From positions 1-9,972 of the forward strand of contig CAJTLE010000109.1 in NCBI GenBank assembly GCA_910577085.1: 9,972 bases of DNA, written 5' to 3'. The notes under the pieces are model-generated. The model made no database searches and had not been told where the DNA came from. It saw nothing but the letters and a program-made list of their open reading frames with translations. The stretch comes from an uncultured Allobaculum sp. (lineage in GTDB: Bacteria > Bacillota_I > Bacilli_A > Erysipelotrichales > Erysipelotrichaceae). Shown here one piece after another: positions 1-6,178 of this stretch. The position numbers and the translations under genes were made by a program. Within the stretch, counting starts at the first letter, position 1, and each line of letters opens with the position of its first letter.

Positions 1-58
1 TAGCTAATATTGTATAGGAATGATGAACGATTTACACTCACCTGTTTGGTGAAAAGCA

Positions 59-110
59 AAATGGCCGGAAACACGTTCTTTAAAGGTGTTTCCGGCCATT
101 TGTCGTTTTT
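59..110. terminator. Long intrinsic terminator hairpin, possibly bidirectional
   Basis: A perfect 16-bp stem pairs 59-74 with 86-101 (core ATGGCCGGAAACAC / GTGTTTCCGGCCAT) around an 11-base loop. On the + strand it runs into GTC and then TTTTT at 106-110. On the - strand the stem is followed by TGCTTTT, so it could also stop transcription coming from the right. It most likely ends a gene left of the window; only about 58 bases of that side are visible and I recognise no coding sequence in them. Confidence 0.85.
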
Positions 111-136
111 GATGAATTGTTCAGGATAAGGATAAT
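109..136 (+). promoter_or_regulatory. Candidate sigma-A promoter of the lipoprotein gene
   Basis: A -35 like TTGATG (109-114) and a -10 like GATAAT (131-136) are separated by 16 bases. The start point would lie near 143, just before the ribosome binding site at 144-152. The -35 overlaps the U-tract of the preceding terminator, a compact arrangement that fits a monocistronic unit. It is called by eye. Confidence 0.5.
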
Positions 137-160
137 AGTACTTAGAAAGGGATTTTAAAA

Positions 161-814
161 ATGAAAAGAGTACCAGTGAAACAAACAATAACTTTTCCTA
201 TTGTCATGTGTGGTGTCCTGACCATGGTGGGATGCCATTCTTCTGACAGTCAGCTTTCCTTTACATCTACAAGCAACAATCTTTATACCTACTACTATGG
301 TCAGAATCTCAATGATCTATTCACGGGTGAGGATGCGACATTGCTGTATAGCGTGGCAGACGATTTTAATGGACCTATGCCAGTCGTTGAAATTGAGTTC
401 AATGAAAATCTCTACAACCACACTCAAACCGTGCCCGTTAGTGTGACCAGTGGCTCTGATTCAATTGCTCGGACAATCCAACTGATTATTCTGGACCAAT
501 ACCCACCTGAAATCACGGTAACGCTGCCTGAAAAGCCAGATAAGTATGATCAGATAACTGATATCATCCAAGTTCAAGACCAAGTCGACTGGACTGGTGC
601 TATATATGAAATTCCGTTTATTGCCCAATTTAATGCGAGTACGATCAATTATGACCAGCCTGGCTGGTATGCCTATACAACGGTCAACCATAATCAAGTC
701 ATTTTTCCATTTAACGAGCTATTAGATCGAGATTCGAAAGTTGAAATTATTGCCTGGGATGGCCATGGCAATTTCAGCCGGAAAACTGTAGAAATCCCTC
801 AATTACCGGAATAG
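161..814 (+). CDS. Probable Ig-like surface lipoprotein, function unknown
   Basis: A 217-residue protein. The start is supported by the purine-rich site AGAAAGGGA at 144-152, 8 bases upstream. The N-terminus has a basic stretch, a hydrophobic segment (about residues 10-24) and a lipobox-like LTMVGC, giving a candidate lipidated Cys25; Met and Val at -3 and -2 make the box less than ideal. The rest is rich in Thr, Val, Tyr and Asp, with alternating beta-strand patterns. Two modules seem likely: about 35-113, ending IQLIILDQYPPEI, a typical linker between bacterial Ig-like domains, and about 115-213, ending VEIIAWDGHGNFSRKTVEI, like the last strands of an Ig/fibronectin-type fold. No catalytic motif is visible. 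The codons look more AT-rich by eye than in the genes downstream. It stands alone between two hairpins. I infer a surface-anchored binding or structural protein; the fold is a guess from pattern. Confidence 0.75.
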   Translation: MKRVPVKQTITFPIVMCGVLTMVGCHSSDSQLSFTSTSNNLYTYYYGQNLNDLFTGEDATLLYSVADDFNGPMPVVEIEFNENLYNHTQTVPVSVTSGSDSIARTIQLIILDQYPPEITVTLPEKPDKYDQITDIIQVQDQVDWTGAIYEIPFIAQFNASTINYDQPGWYAYTTVNHNQVIFPFNELLDRDSKVEIIAWDGHGNFSRKTVEIPQLPE

Positions 815-856
815 TTAATTGGTATTCAAATTGCTTATACAGAATCGATTTATCAA

Positions 857-900
857 TAACAGCCAGGAGTGCCTTTTATAAGGAAGGCTCCTGGCTGTTA
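857..900 (+). terminator. Long hairpin after the lipoprotein gene, weak U-tract
   Basis: TAACAGCCAGGA (857-868) pairs with TCCTGGCTGTTA (889-900), and inside it GCCTT (871-875) pairs with AAGGC (884-888), leaving a 2-base bulge and an 8-base loop. The position 43 bases after the stop codon suits a terminator. However, the 3' side reads TCCATTAG rather than a U-run, so it may be a poor terminator or an RNA 3'-end stabiliser. Confidence 0.55.
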
Positions 901-1210
901 TCCATTAGTAAAAACTCAATTTCTTCTTTCTGGAACTCAGAAATCTGACGATAGTGAACATTTAAGTCATATTTCGTTGATACAGAGTCGTCAAACTGTT
1001 TTCATGCGAGGATCCATTAACTGAACAACTCCTTGGTCAGAAATTCAATATGAACGTCTATCAGATGAATCCATACGTCAGTCCAAGCTATTCTTATGCT
1101 GCGAATATTGTTGATGGGCTATAGATACATCATCTGCTTTTATTTGTCCTGTCTTTCCTTTTCGTTAAGATAAACTGAATTTTTTGTTTCGCCTTATTGT
1201 AAAAACCTAT
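901..1210. other. Intergenic stretch without an intact gene
   Basis: No start codon with a ribosome binding site and a sizeable reading frame exists here on either strand. It holds one short coding-like stretch (981-1124, listed separately) and AT-rich sequence leading to the terminator at 1211. A well-formed terminator at the end suggests that something is, or once was, transcribed across it. Confidence 0.6.
981..1124 (+). pseudogene. Possible C-terminal remnant of a lost gene
   Basis: A stop-to-stop stretch of 47 codons ends at TAG 1122-1124. Its last part reads NMNVYQMNPYVSPSYSYA, protein-like in composition (Tyr, Pro, Asn and Ser rich), and it is followed by a strong terminator about 90 bases on. 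The only internal ATG (1050) would give 24 residues and has no ribosome binding site. I do not recognise the family. Such a length is common by chance, so this is weak; it could equally be ordinary non-coding DNA. Confidence 0.2.
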
Positions 1211-1236
1211 CCGCCTGAGTCATCAGGCGGTTTTTT
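1211..1236 (+). terminator. Intrinsic terminator without an adjacent gene
   Basis: A perfect 8-bp GC-rich stem, CCGCCTGA (1211-1218) with TCAGGCGG (1223-1230), and a GTCA tetraloop are followed by TTTTTT (1231-1236). This is a textbook + strand terminator. The nearest intact + strand gene ends at 814, almost 400 bases upstream, so it either serves read-through from that gene or ends a transcript I cannot define. Confidence 0.88.
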
Positions 1237-1327
1237 AATGGGGCAGCTCTCACAGAAATAGGCGGTAGGGGCACTTTCAATTCAAAAGGACTAACAAAAC
1301 CGCAATCTTGCAAGGAAAAGGAGAGTT

Positions 1328-1356
1328 TTAATTTTCATCTCGTTATCCTTTATAAT
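1328..1356 (+). promoter_or_regulatory. Candidate promoter of the two-component operon
   Basis: A consensus -10 TATAAT lies at 1351-1356. At 17 bases' spacing the -35 region reads TTAATT (1328-1333), a poor match, which would fit an activator-dependent or weak promoter. An inverted repeat, AAAGGA (1317-1322) and TCCTTT (1346-1351), flanks the spacer and overlaps the -10 by one base; it could be an operator, but it is short. Predicted transcription from about 1363 gives a leader of about 315 bases before the regulator start. Confidence 0.45.
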
Positions 1357-1677
1357 GGAAAAGATGGTGTTGGAAGCTGTAAATCAGGCTGAAACATGAG
1401 CATTCTGTTTTCAGGGGCCGCCTGGATCCAGATAGATGCCGTTCTTATTTCCAGAGCGGGTGACGTCTGCGATCTTTGAAGAAGCACCAGTGCAAAGTGG
1501 ATTCAACCCTCTGAATTCTCATTGAAAAGCCAGAAAGAAGAATCTGAATCAAGCGGCCAATGGATTTGCAGTTTCAGGTTTCACACAGAAAACACCTTTA
1601 AAGAAGCAGGATTCTGTTCAACTTTCGAACTGGATTCTGGCTTTTTGATCTCGAAAAACAGAAAAGGAGACATGCAT
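1357..1677 (+). other. Long leader region before the response regulator
   Basis: About 320 bases without a supported gene. Structure visible by eye: CTGAAAC (1389-1395) with GTTTTCAG (1407-1414); the palindrome CTGGATCCAG (1422-1431); and an 11-bp perfect inverted repeat, AAAAGCCAGAA (1525-1535) with TTCTGGCTTTT (1635-1645), whose right arm lies only 20 bases before the ribosome binding site. The last 156 bases are open in frame with the regulator, but no ribosome binding site or family length supports an extended N-terminus. I recognise no known riboswitch class. Confidence 0.4.
1665..1669 (+). promoter_or_regulatory. Ribosome binding site deciding the regulator start
   Basis: AGGAG lies 8 bases before ATG 1678 but only 2 bases before the in-frame ATG at 1672, so 1678 is preferred. 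That start also gives the usual receiver opening of this family, with the acidic pair at residues 9-11. Confidence 0.75.
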
Positions 1678-2394
1678 ATGGAACATACCATTCTAGTTGC
1701 TGAAGACGACTCGGGTCTGCGCGAGGCGATCAGCATTTATCTGAAATCGCAGGGGTATAAAACCCTGCTGGCTGAAAATGGCAAGGTGGGTCTGGATTTA
1801 TTGCGCAAGACCCCAGATGTCCATCTGGCTATTGTCGATTTGATGATGCCAGTGATGGATGGCTTGACGATGATTCAGGAAATCCGCAAGACCAATGACT
1901 TCCCAATCATTATTCTTTCTGCCCGCAGTGAAGAAGTGGACAAGATTAATGGTCTGACAATGGGAGCAGATGACTATCTGACCAAGCCGTTCTCATCGAT
2001 GGAATTATTAGCCCGCGTAAACGCAGCTTTACGTCGGTATGAACAGTTTCTGGAAATGAAATCTTCGAGTGGACCGAAAAAATCTGAAGTCCTGGTCAAC
2101 CGCGGACTGGAACTCAACTCCGTGACCAAAGAGGTCAAAGTCGAAGGAAAACCCGTCCATCTCACCCCAAAAGAATTCATGATTCTCGAACTGCTCATGC
2201 GCAACCCAGGCAGAGTTTTCTCGGCTGCTGAAATTTATGAAGCCATCTGGAAAGAAGACGCGATTTCAACCGAAACCATTACGGTTCATATCCGGAAACT
2301 GCGCGAGAAGATCGAAGAGAATCCGAAAAAGCCAGTGTACCTGCAGGTTGTCTGGGGTCTTGGCTATAAACTGCGCAAGGAAACTGATCAATGA
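1678..2394 (+). CDS. OmpR/PhoB-family (VanR-like) response regulator
   Basis: A 238-residue cytoplasmic DNA-binding regulator, normal length for the family. The receiver domain covers about 1-120, with the acidic pocket Glu9/Asp10/Asp11, phosphoacceptor Asp54 (in AIVDLMMP), switch residue Ser81 (IILSAR) and Lys103 (in TKPF). A winged-helix domain covers about 138-235, with the recognition-helix region TETITVHIRKLREKI and the wing ending VVWGLGYKL, the form seen in VanR-type regulators. Phosphorylation by the partner kinase should control promoter binding. The stop overlaps the kinase start as ATGA (2391-2394), so the two are translationally coupled. The start was chosen by ribosome-binding-site spacing; an in-frame opening back to 1522 exists but is unsupported. 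Target genes cannot be told from the sequence; autoregulation is plausible. No residue required for function appears to be missing. Confidence 0.93.
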   Translation: MEHTILVAEDDSGLREAISIYLKSQGYKTLLAENGKVGLDLLRKTPDVHLAIVDLMMPVMDGLTMIQEIRKTNDFPIIILSARSEEVDKINGLTMGADDYLTKPFSSMELLARVNAALRRYEQFLEMKSSSGPKKSEVLVNRGLELNSVTKEVKVEGKPVHLTPKEFMILELLMRNPGRVFSAAEIYEAIWKEDAISTETITVHIRKLREKIEENPKKPVYLQVVWGLGYKLRKETDQ

Positions 2395-5300
2395 AGCTGA
2401 AAAAGAAAATTCCTGTATTTTCGATTTTGCTTACAACCGTCATTCTGGCTCTGTCCATTCTTGCAACACAGATTTCTTCCCGGATTTATGTGTCGACCAA
2501 TTCCCAGAAGATCATGCTGGTCAATACCTTTGCGGACCAGCTGGCAGACAATGCGATTTATCGAGCGCACAGTCTGGATCCAGAAGCCAACTGGCTGATT
2601 TTGCAGGATGCTCCACCCCAGGCAGTCCGTTCGTATATCGAAACGAACCTGTCGAGTCTGATTCACCTGAATGGGGACCAGATGTCCAAAGACTCAAACC
2701 TGGCCTGGATTATTACTTATAAAGGCAAGCAGTACCAGCACAACTGGAAAGATGCCTATGATCAGGATCCAGCCGCTCTGGATTATACGATTCGATCGGA
2801 TAACGGAAAAATCACCTACCAGGGAACCAATGTCCCTTCGAATACGTTTTCCAGGGAATTATCCTTACAGGTCAACCCTTCCATCGTTCCGGAAGACAGA
2901 CTGACCACTCAGGGAACGGAATATACGTATTCGCTGACTCTGCCCAGTGATTTTTCGATTCGCTACTATATCCCGGCAGAAATCAAATCCAATGGCGGTC
3001 TGATTGCCAGCGCAGCTGCAGATCTTGATCATTGCAACATTACTTTTTCGATCCTTGGCGGATCAGCCGTTATTTTGCTTCTGATTCTGGTTGTCCGCTG
3101 GCGGATTGAAAAAGATGCCTGGATGCTCTCGCACTTTCGCAAACTGCAGGCTCTGTTTGCCTGGCTGACCTTACTTCTGATTGGATGGGGATGCGGGGCA
3201 GCGGTTGTTACTGTCTGTCAGGCGAATGCCAGCGGAACCCTGGCGTTGATGTTCAAGTCTTTTGGCATGAGTACCCAGCAGGCGGCGACGATGTCTTTTG
3301 GATGCACCTTGCTGCTTTGGGCCGCTCTTTTTGAAGTCATCAGTCTTGGCTGCCTGTATATGAAGTCGATTATCTCAGAAGGCTTTGTCCGCTATCTGAG
3401 TGAAGATACGCTTATTTCGGAGCTGATCCGGAAAGGACAGGAGGAAGTTTCGGAAGCCCTCCAGTCTGATAAGGGTTCGCGCAGCGGACTGCATCTGGCT
3501 TTAATCACTTTGATCTTCTGCAGCATCATCGCCCTGATCATGGCCATTGCGGCCCGGATGAGCATGATCTGGCTGCTGATTGCCTTTGTGGTTGTCCTGA
3601 TTGTGTCGTTCCTTTTCATCATGGGTGTCTATCACTCAATGACACGCAGCTACACCCAGGTCGAAGAGGCTGCCTCACAGCTTGCTCAGGGAAACTTTAA
3701 TGACCTGGAAGAAAAGCAGATCGGCTATTACCAGACTTTGTATGATCTGATGGTTGATGCCGCAAAGTCGAGCCGGGAAGCGGTGAAGGAAGGTCTGGCC
3801 AGCCAGATCTCCAAAACTCAGCTGATCAGTAATGTTTCGCATGATTTGAAAACTCCGGTTGCGGGCATTCAGTCCTATTCCGAACTGATTACCATGACCG
3901 ATAACATGGACGATATTCATGAGTATGCCAAACGACTTTCCAATTATGCGATGCGTCTGAACGATCTGATTACCGACTTGTTTGATATTGCCAAGGCAAC
4001 GAGCGGCGATATTAAACTGGAACCGATTGATCTGGACTTAAGCGAGCTGGTTATGCAGGTGGCAGCGGAATGGGATGACCAGTTCCAGCAGAAAAACCTG
4101 CGGATGGTTTTCGATCTGCAAAAAGAAGCCATTCTGCATCTCGATCCAGGAAAGACTGTCCGGGTCATCGAAAACCTGCTCTCGAATATTTACAAGTATT
4201 CACTGCCCAATACGCGTGTCTTCATTGAACTGCATGCCCAGGATGGTCTGTATCAGCTCGTCTTGAAGAATACCTCCAGCACGGAGATGAACTTTAACCC
4301 GGATCAGATTGTCGAACGTTTTGTGCGCGGTGATGCCAGCCGCCACGAAAAGGGAAGCGGTCTGGGTCTTGCGATTGTCAAAAGCTTTGTGGAAATTCAG
4401 CAGGGAACATTCGAAGTCAAAACGGATGGCGATCTGTTCAAAGCCTGCATCAGCTTTGCGATCCCGCCAGTACCCGTTGTTCCGATCGTCGAAGAAGAAA
4501 AGCCAAAACCAGTGCCAATTTCCTCAGATCTGGACGGATCTGCACCTGTTTCAAAACATGTCTTGGACCATCCAGATAAGAAAGAACAGGCTCAGTCTTC
4601 AATACCATCTTCAATAGACAGCCTTTCTGATCAGCCTTCTTCCAGACAGACCAGTCAGAAAGAAACAACAGCCGTAATTTCAGGTGGTCTGGCTGCTGGA
4701 GAAAGCAAGCCTGTAAGCTCAAAGCCAAAGGCAAGCGTTGAAGAAAATTCGGGTTCGGTTTTATCTGGCCAGAGTGCCAAGACTGAAACAGTCGTACCTG
4801 AAACGGTTTTATCAGATTCAGCCGGCCAGTCTTTTGTCCGGCCAGAAGTCAGTAGCGTACAGGAATCAAAAGCTGAAGTCGAAGAGCCGGGAACTGTAAA
4901 TCCGATCCCATCCAGCTTCGTAGATCCAATTTTACAGGCGGCAACTGCCTCCATGCAGGCTTCTCGTGCAGCCAGCCCAGATCGATCTTCGATGGCAGAA
5001 GTGAAGAATTCAACAGCGCCAACGGCTTCTTTGGAAGATCTGCCAGGACCTGTCGACTTTACCGATTCCTCATCGTCTTCATCCTTGAGTGTTTCCACTC
5101 AGGATGAACCGCAAAAGCAGGGTGGTTCAAAAGAATCAACCGGAGCAAGTGATCCTGGTTCCTTACCGTCTTCCGCTCAGACCAAGCCGGAAATTCCAGT
5201 TCAGTCGGTTCTGATTCAATCCACTCCGACTCCACCGACGACAGCAATGGACGAAAAAACGGAACTTATCATTGATGAGACCCCCGCACTGCCAGTTGAA

Positions 5301-5753
5301 GCTTTGATGGAATCTGATCTTGATGAAGAACTGGAAGAAGAACCATTGACCACCTCGTTTGCACTGCCGCAAAATCAGTCAAAGAATGAGCCAAAAGCAC
5401 CTGGCAGAACGAATGAAGAGGCAACCCCTGAAGCGGTTGACAGTCAGGCGCCTGCCCCTTCAAAGCCTGTGGATGATCCGTTGATGGCCATTGAACTGGA
5501 AACTGATCCAATCAAAAAAGCTTCCATGATTTCCGCATTGAGTGCTTATAAAGATCTCAGCGAGAACAGTCAGAAGATTGTTGCCCAGAAGATCAGCCAG
5601 GCGATTTCGGAAGTAAATGAAGCGCATCAAAATAATGGAACGGAGAACAGAACGGACAGCCAAGATGTGAATCAGGAAACCACAGATCATCCAGATGCTC
5701 ATAAAGAGGATGAATCAGCGAATAAAACCGGTCATCAAAATACGAACAATTAA
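2391..5753 (+). CDS. Large membrane sensor histidine kinase with long C-terminal tail
   Basis: 1120 residues, roughly twice the usual length. Predicted membrane helices lie at about 7-28, 217-237, 252-277, 298-325, 367-388 and 392-414, with an extracytoplasmic sensor domain at about 29-216. A short linker (415-465) leads to the dimerisation/phosphotransfer helix with H-box SNVSHDLKTP (His484). The ATP-binding domain spans about 548-690: N-box ENLLSNIYKYS (594-604), then ERFVRGDASR and the G-box GSGLGLAIVKS (655-665). The usual DNGxG box is absent; LVLKNTSSTEMN (623-634) stands there, a variant I recall from many Firmicute kinases of this type. From about residue 693 to 1120 follows a Ser/Pro/Glu/Thr-rich, mostly disordered-looking tail with a serine run (893-898), an acidic patch (976-984) and a probably helical segment (1027-1078). 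Its reading frame is intact. It should phosphorylate the regulator encoded just upstream, with which its start overlaps by 4 bases. The signal is unknown, and so is the role of the tail. Confidence 0.93.
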   Translation: MKLKKKIPVFSILLTTVILALSILATQISSRIYVSTNSQKIMLVNTFADQLADNAIYRAHSLDPEANWLILQDAPPQAVRSYIETNLSSLIHLNGDQMSKDSNLAWIITYKGKQYQHNWKDAYDQDPAALDYTIRSDNGKITYQGTNVPSNTFSRELSLQVNPSIVPEDRLTTQGTEYTYSLTLPSDFSIRYYIPAEIKSNGGLIASAAADLDHCNITFSILGGSAVILLLILVVRWRIEKDAWMLSHFRKLQALFAWLTLLLIGWGCGAAVVTVCQANASGTLALMFKSFGMSTQQAATMSFGCTLLLWAALFEVISLGCLYMKSIISEGFVRYLSEDTLISELIRKGQEEVSEALQSDKGSRSGLHLALITLIFCSIIALIMAIAARMSMIWLLIAFVVVLIVSFLFIMGVYHSMTRSYTQVEEAASQLAQGNFNDLEEKQIGYYQTLYDLMVDAAKSSREAVKEGLASQISKTQLISNVSHDLKTPVAGIQSYSELITMTDNMDDIHEYAKRLSNYAMRLNDLITDLFDIAKATSGDIKLEPIDLDLSELVMQVAAEWDDQFQQKNLRMVFDLQKEAILHLDPGKTVRVIENLLSNIYKYSLPNTRVFIELHAQDGLYQLVLKNTSSTEMNFNPDQIVERFVRGDASRHEKGSGLGLAIVKSFVEIQQGTFEVKTDGDLFKACISFAIPPVPVVPIVEEEKPKPVPISSDLDGSAPVSKHVLDHPDKKEQAQSSIPSSIDSLSDQPSSRQTSQKETTAVISGGLAAGESKPVSSKPKASVEENSGSVLSGQSAKTETVVPETVLSDSAGQSFVRPEVSSVQESKAEVEEPGTVNPIPSSFVDPILQAATASMQASRAASPDRSSMAEVKNSTAPTASLEDLPGPVDFTDSSSSSSLSVSTQDEPQKQGGSKESTGASDPGSLPSSAQTKPEIPVQSVLIQSTPTPPTTAMDEKTELIIDETPALPVEALMESDLDEELEEEPLTTSFALPQNQSKNEPKAPGRTNEEATPEAVDSQAPAPSKPVDDPLMAIELETDPIKKASMISALSAYKDLSENSQKIVAQKISQAISEVNEAHQNNGTENRTDSQDVNQETTDHPDAHKEDESANKTGHQNTNN

Positions 5754-6088
5754 GATTAAACCGTTATGATTCACTCTTGTTTGGACGATTCTTCTCCAGC
5801 TTTTCGGTTTGAAAAGTACTGATCTCGATCAAAATGACCAAGCTGGACGAACTAACGACCAGACAAGGCTATTCTGGAAAAGATAAGTATTGTGACGCAC
5901 AAATATGTTAAATTGATGGCGACAAAAGAACTGAAAAGTTCAGCTGCCAAAGGAAGTCGAAAATAAGGATCAAAGATCCTTCAGATGAAACCTGATCTCA
6001 CCTGCATCAAAAAGATGCAAAGCGATCCTCGAAGAGGTGGAAATACTTCCCTAAAAAGAGTTGATTATCCGCTCCAGGGCAGCAAACA
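5754..6088. other. Intergenic region with a chain of small hairpins
   Basis: No supported gene. A 65-codon frame starting at 5985 runs through the terminator and lacks a ribosome binding site, so I leave it out. Short stems visible: CTTTTC/GAAAAG (5800-5816), AAGGATC/GATCCTT with a 3-base loop (5965-5981), TGCATC/GATGCA (6003-6019), CCTC/GAGG (6027-6037) and GGAA/TTCC (6039-6050). Four of these lie within 90 bases and precede the terminator at 6089. This is the 3' untranslated region of the kinase transcript or a small structured RNA; I cannot assign a class. Confidence 0.4.
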
Positions 6089-6128
6089 GAACAGAAAACG
6101 GGCTCCTTCGGGAGCCTTTTTTCTGTTC
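6089..6128. terminator. Strong UUCG-loop terminator, extended and two-sided
   Basis: GGCTCC (6101-6106), loop TTCG and GGAGCC (6111-6116) form a very stable stem followed by six T (6117-6122). The A-tract and U-tract pair further outward: GAACAGAAAA (6089-6098) with TTTTCTGTTC (6119-6128), interrupted by one G-U pair and one C/T mismatch. The symmetry means it can act on both strands. It separates the two-component operon from murI. Confidence 0.92.
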
Positions 6129-6132
6129 GTTT

Positions 6133-6162
6133 TTGTACATCAAGCTCAGACTGTTGTATATT
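6133..6162 (+). promoter_or_regulatory. Candidate promoter of the murI operon
   Basis: A -35 like TTGTAC (6133-6138) and a -10 like TATATT (6157-6162) are 18 bases apart. Transcription would begin near 6169, only about ten bases before the murI ATG, giving an extremely short leader. It sits directly after the strong terminator, so murI needs a promoter here, but the exact boxes are called by eye. Confidence 0.45.
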
Positions 6163-6178
6163 TTGAACTGGTGATGCT

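Noticed and set aside
1355..1399. A 14-codon ORF (ATG 1355) in the leader, a possible leader peptide.
   Set aside because: Its ATG overlaps the TATAAT box, so it would precede the predicted transcript start, and no ribosome binding site is close.
1522..1677. A 52-residue N-terminal extension of the response regulator from TTG 1522.
   Set aside because: No ribosome binding site precedes 1522, receivers of this family begin at the acidic pair, and AGGAG at 1665-1669 fits ATG 1678.
4655..5098. A 147-codon - strand frame opposite the kinase tail.
   Set aside because: It mirrors the biased codons of the + strand gene and has no ribosome binding site or recognisable domain. Other - strand frames in the window were rejected for the same reason.
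5961..6122. A T-box-like leader before murI, suggested by AGAGGTGGAAATAC upstream of a terminator.
   Set aside because: The conserved T-box core GGTGGnACCGCG is not present, no specifier stem is recognisable, and murI is not a typical T-box target.
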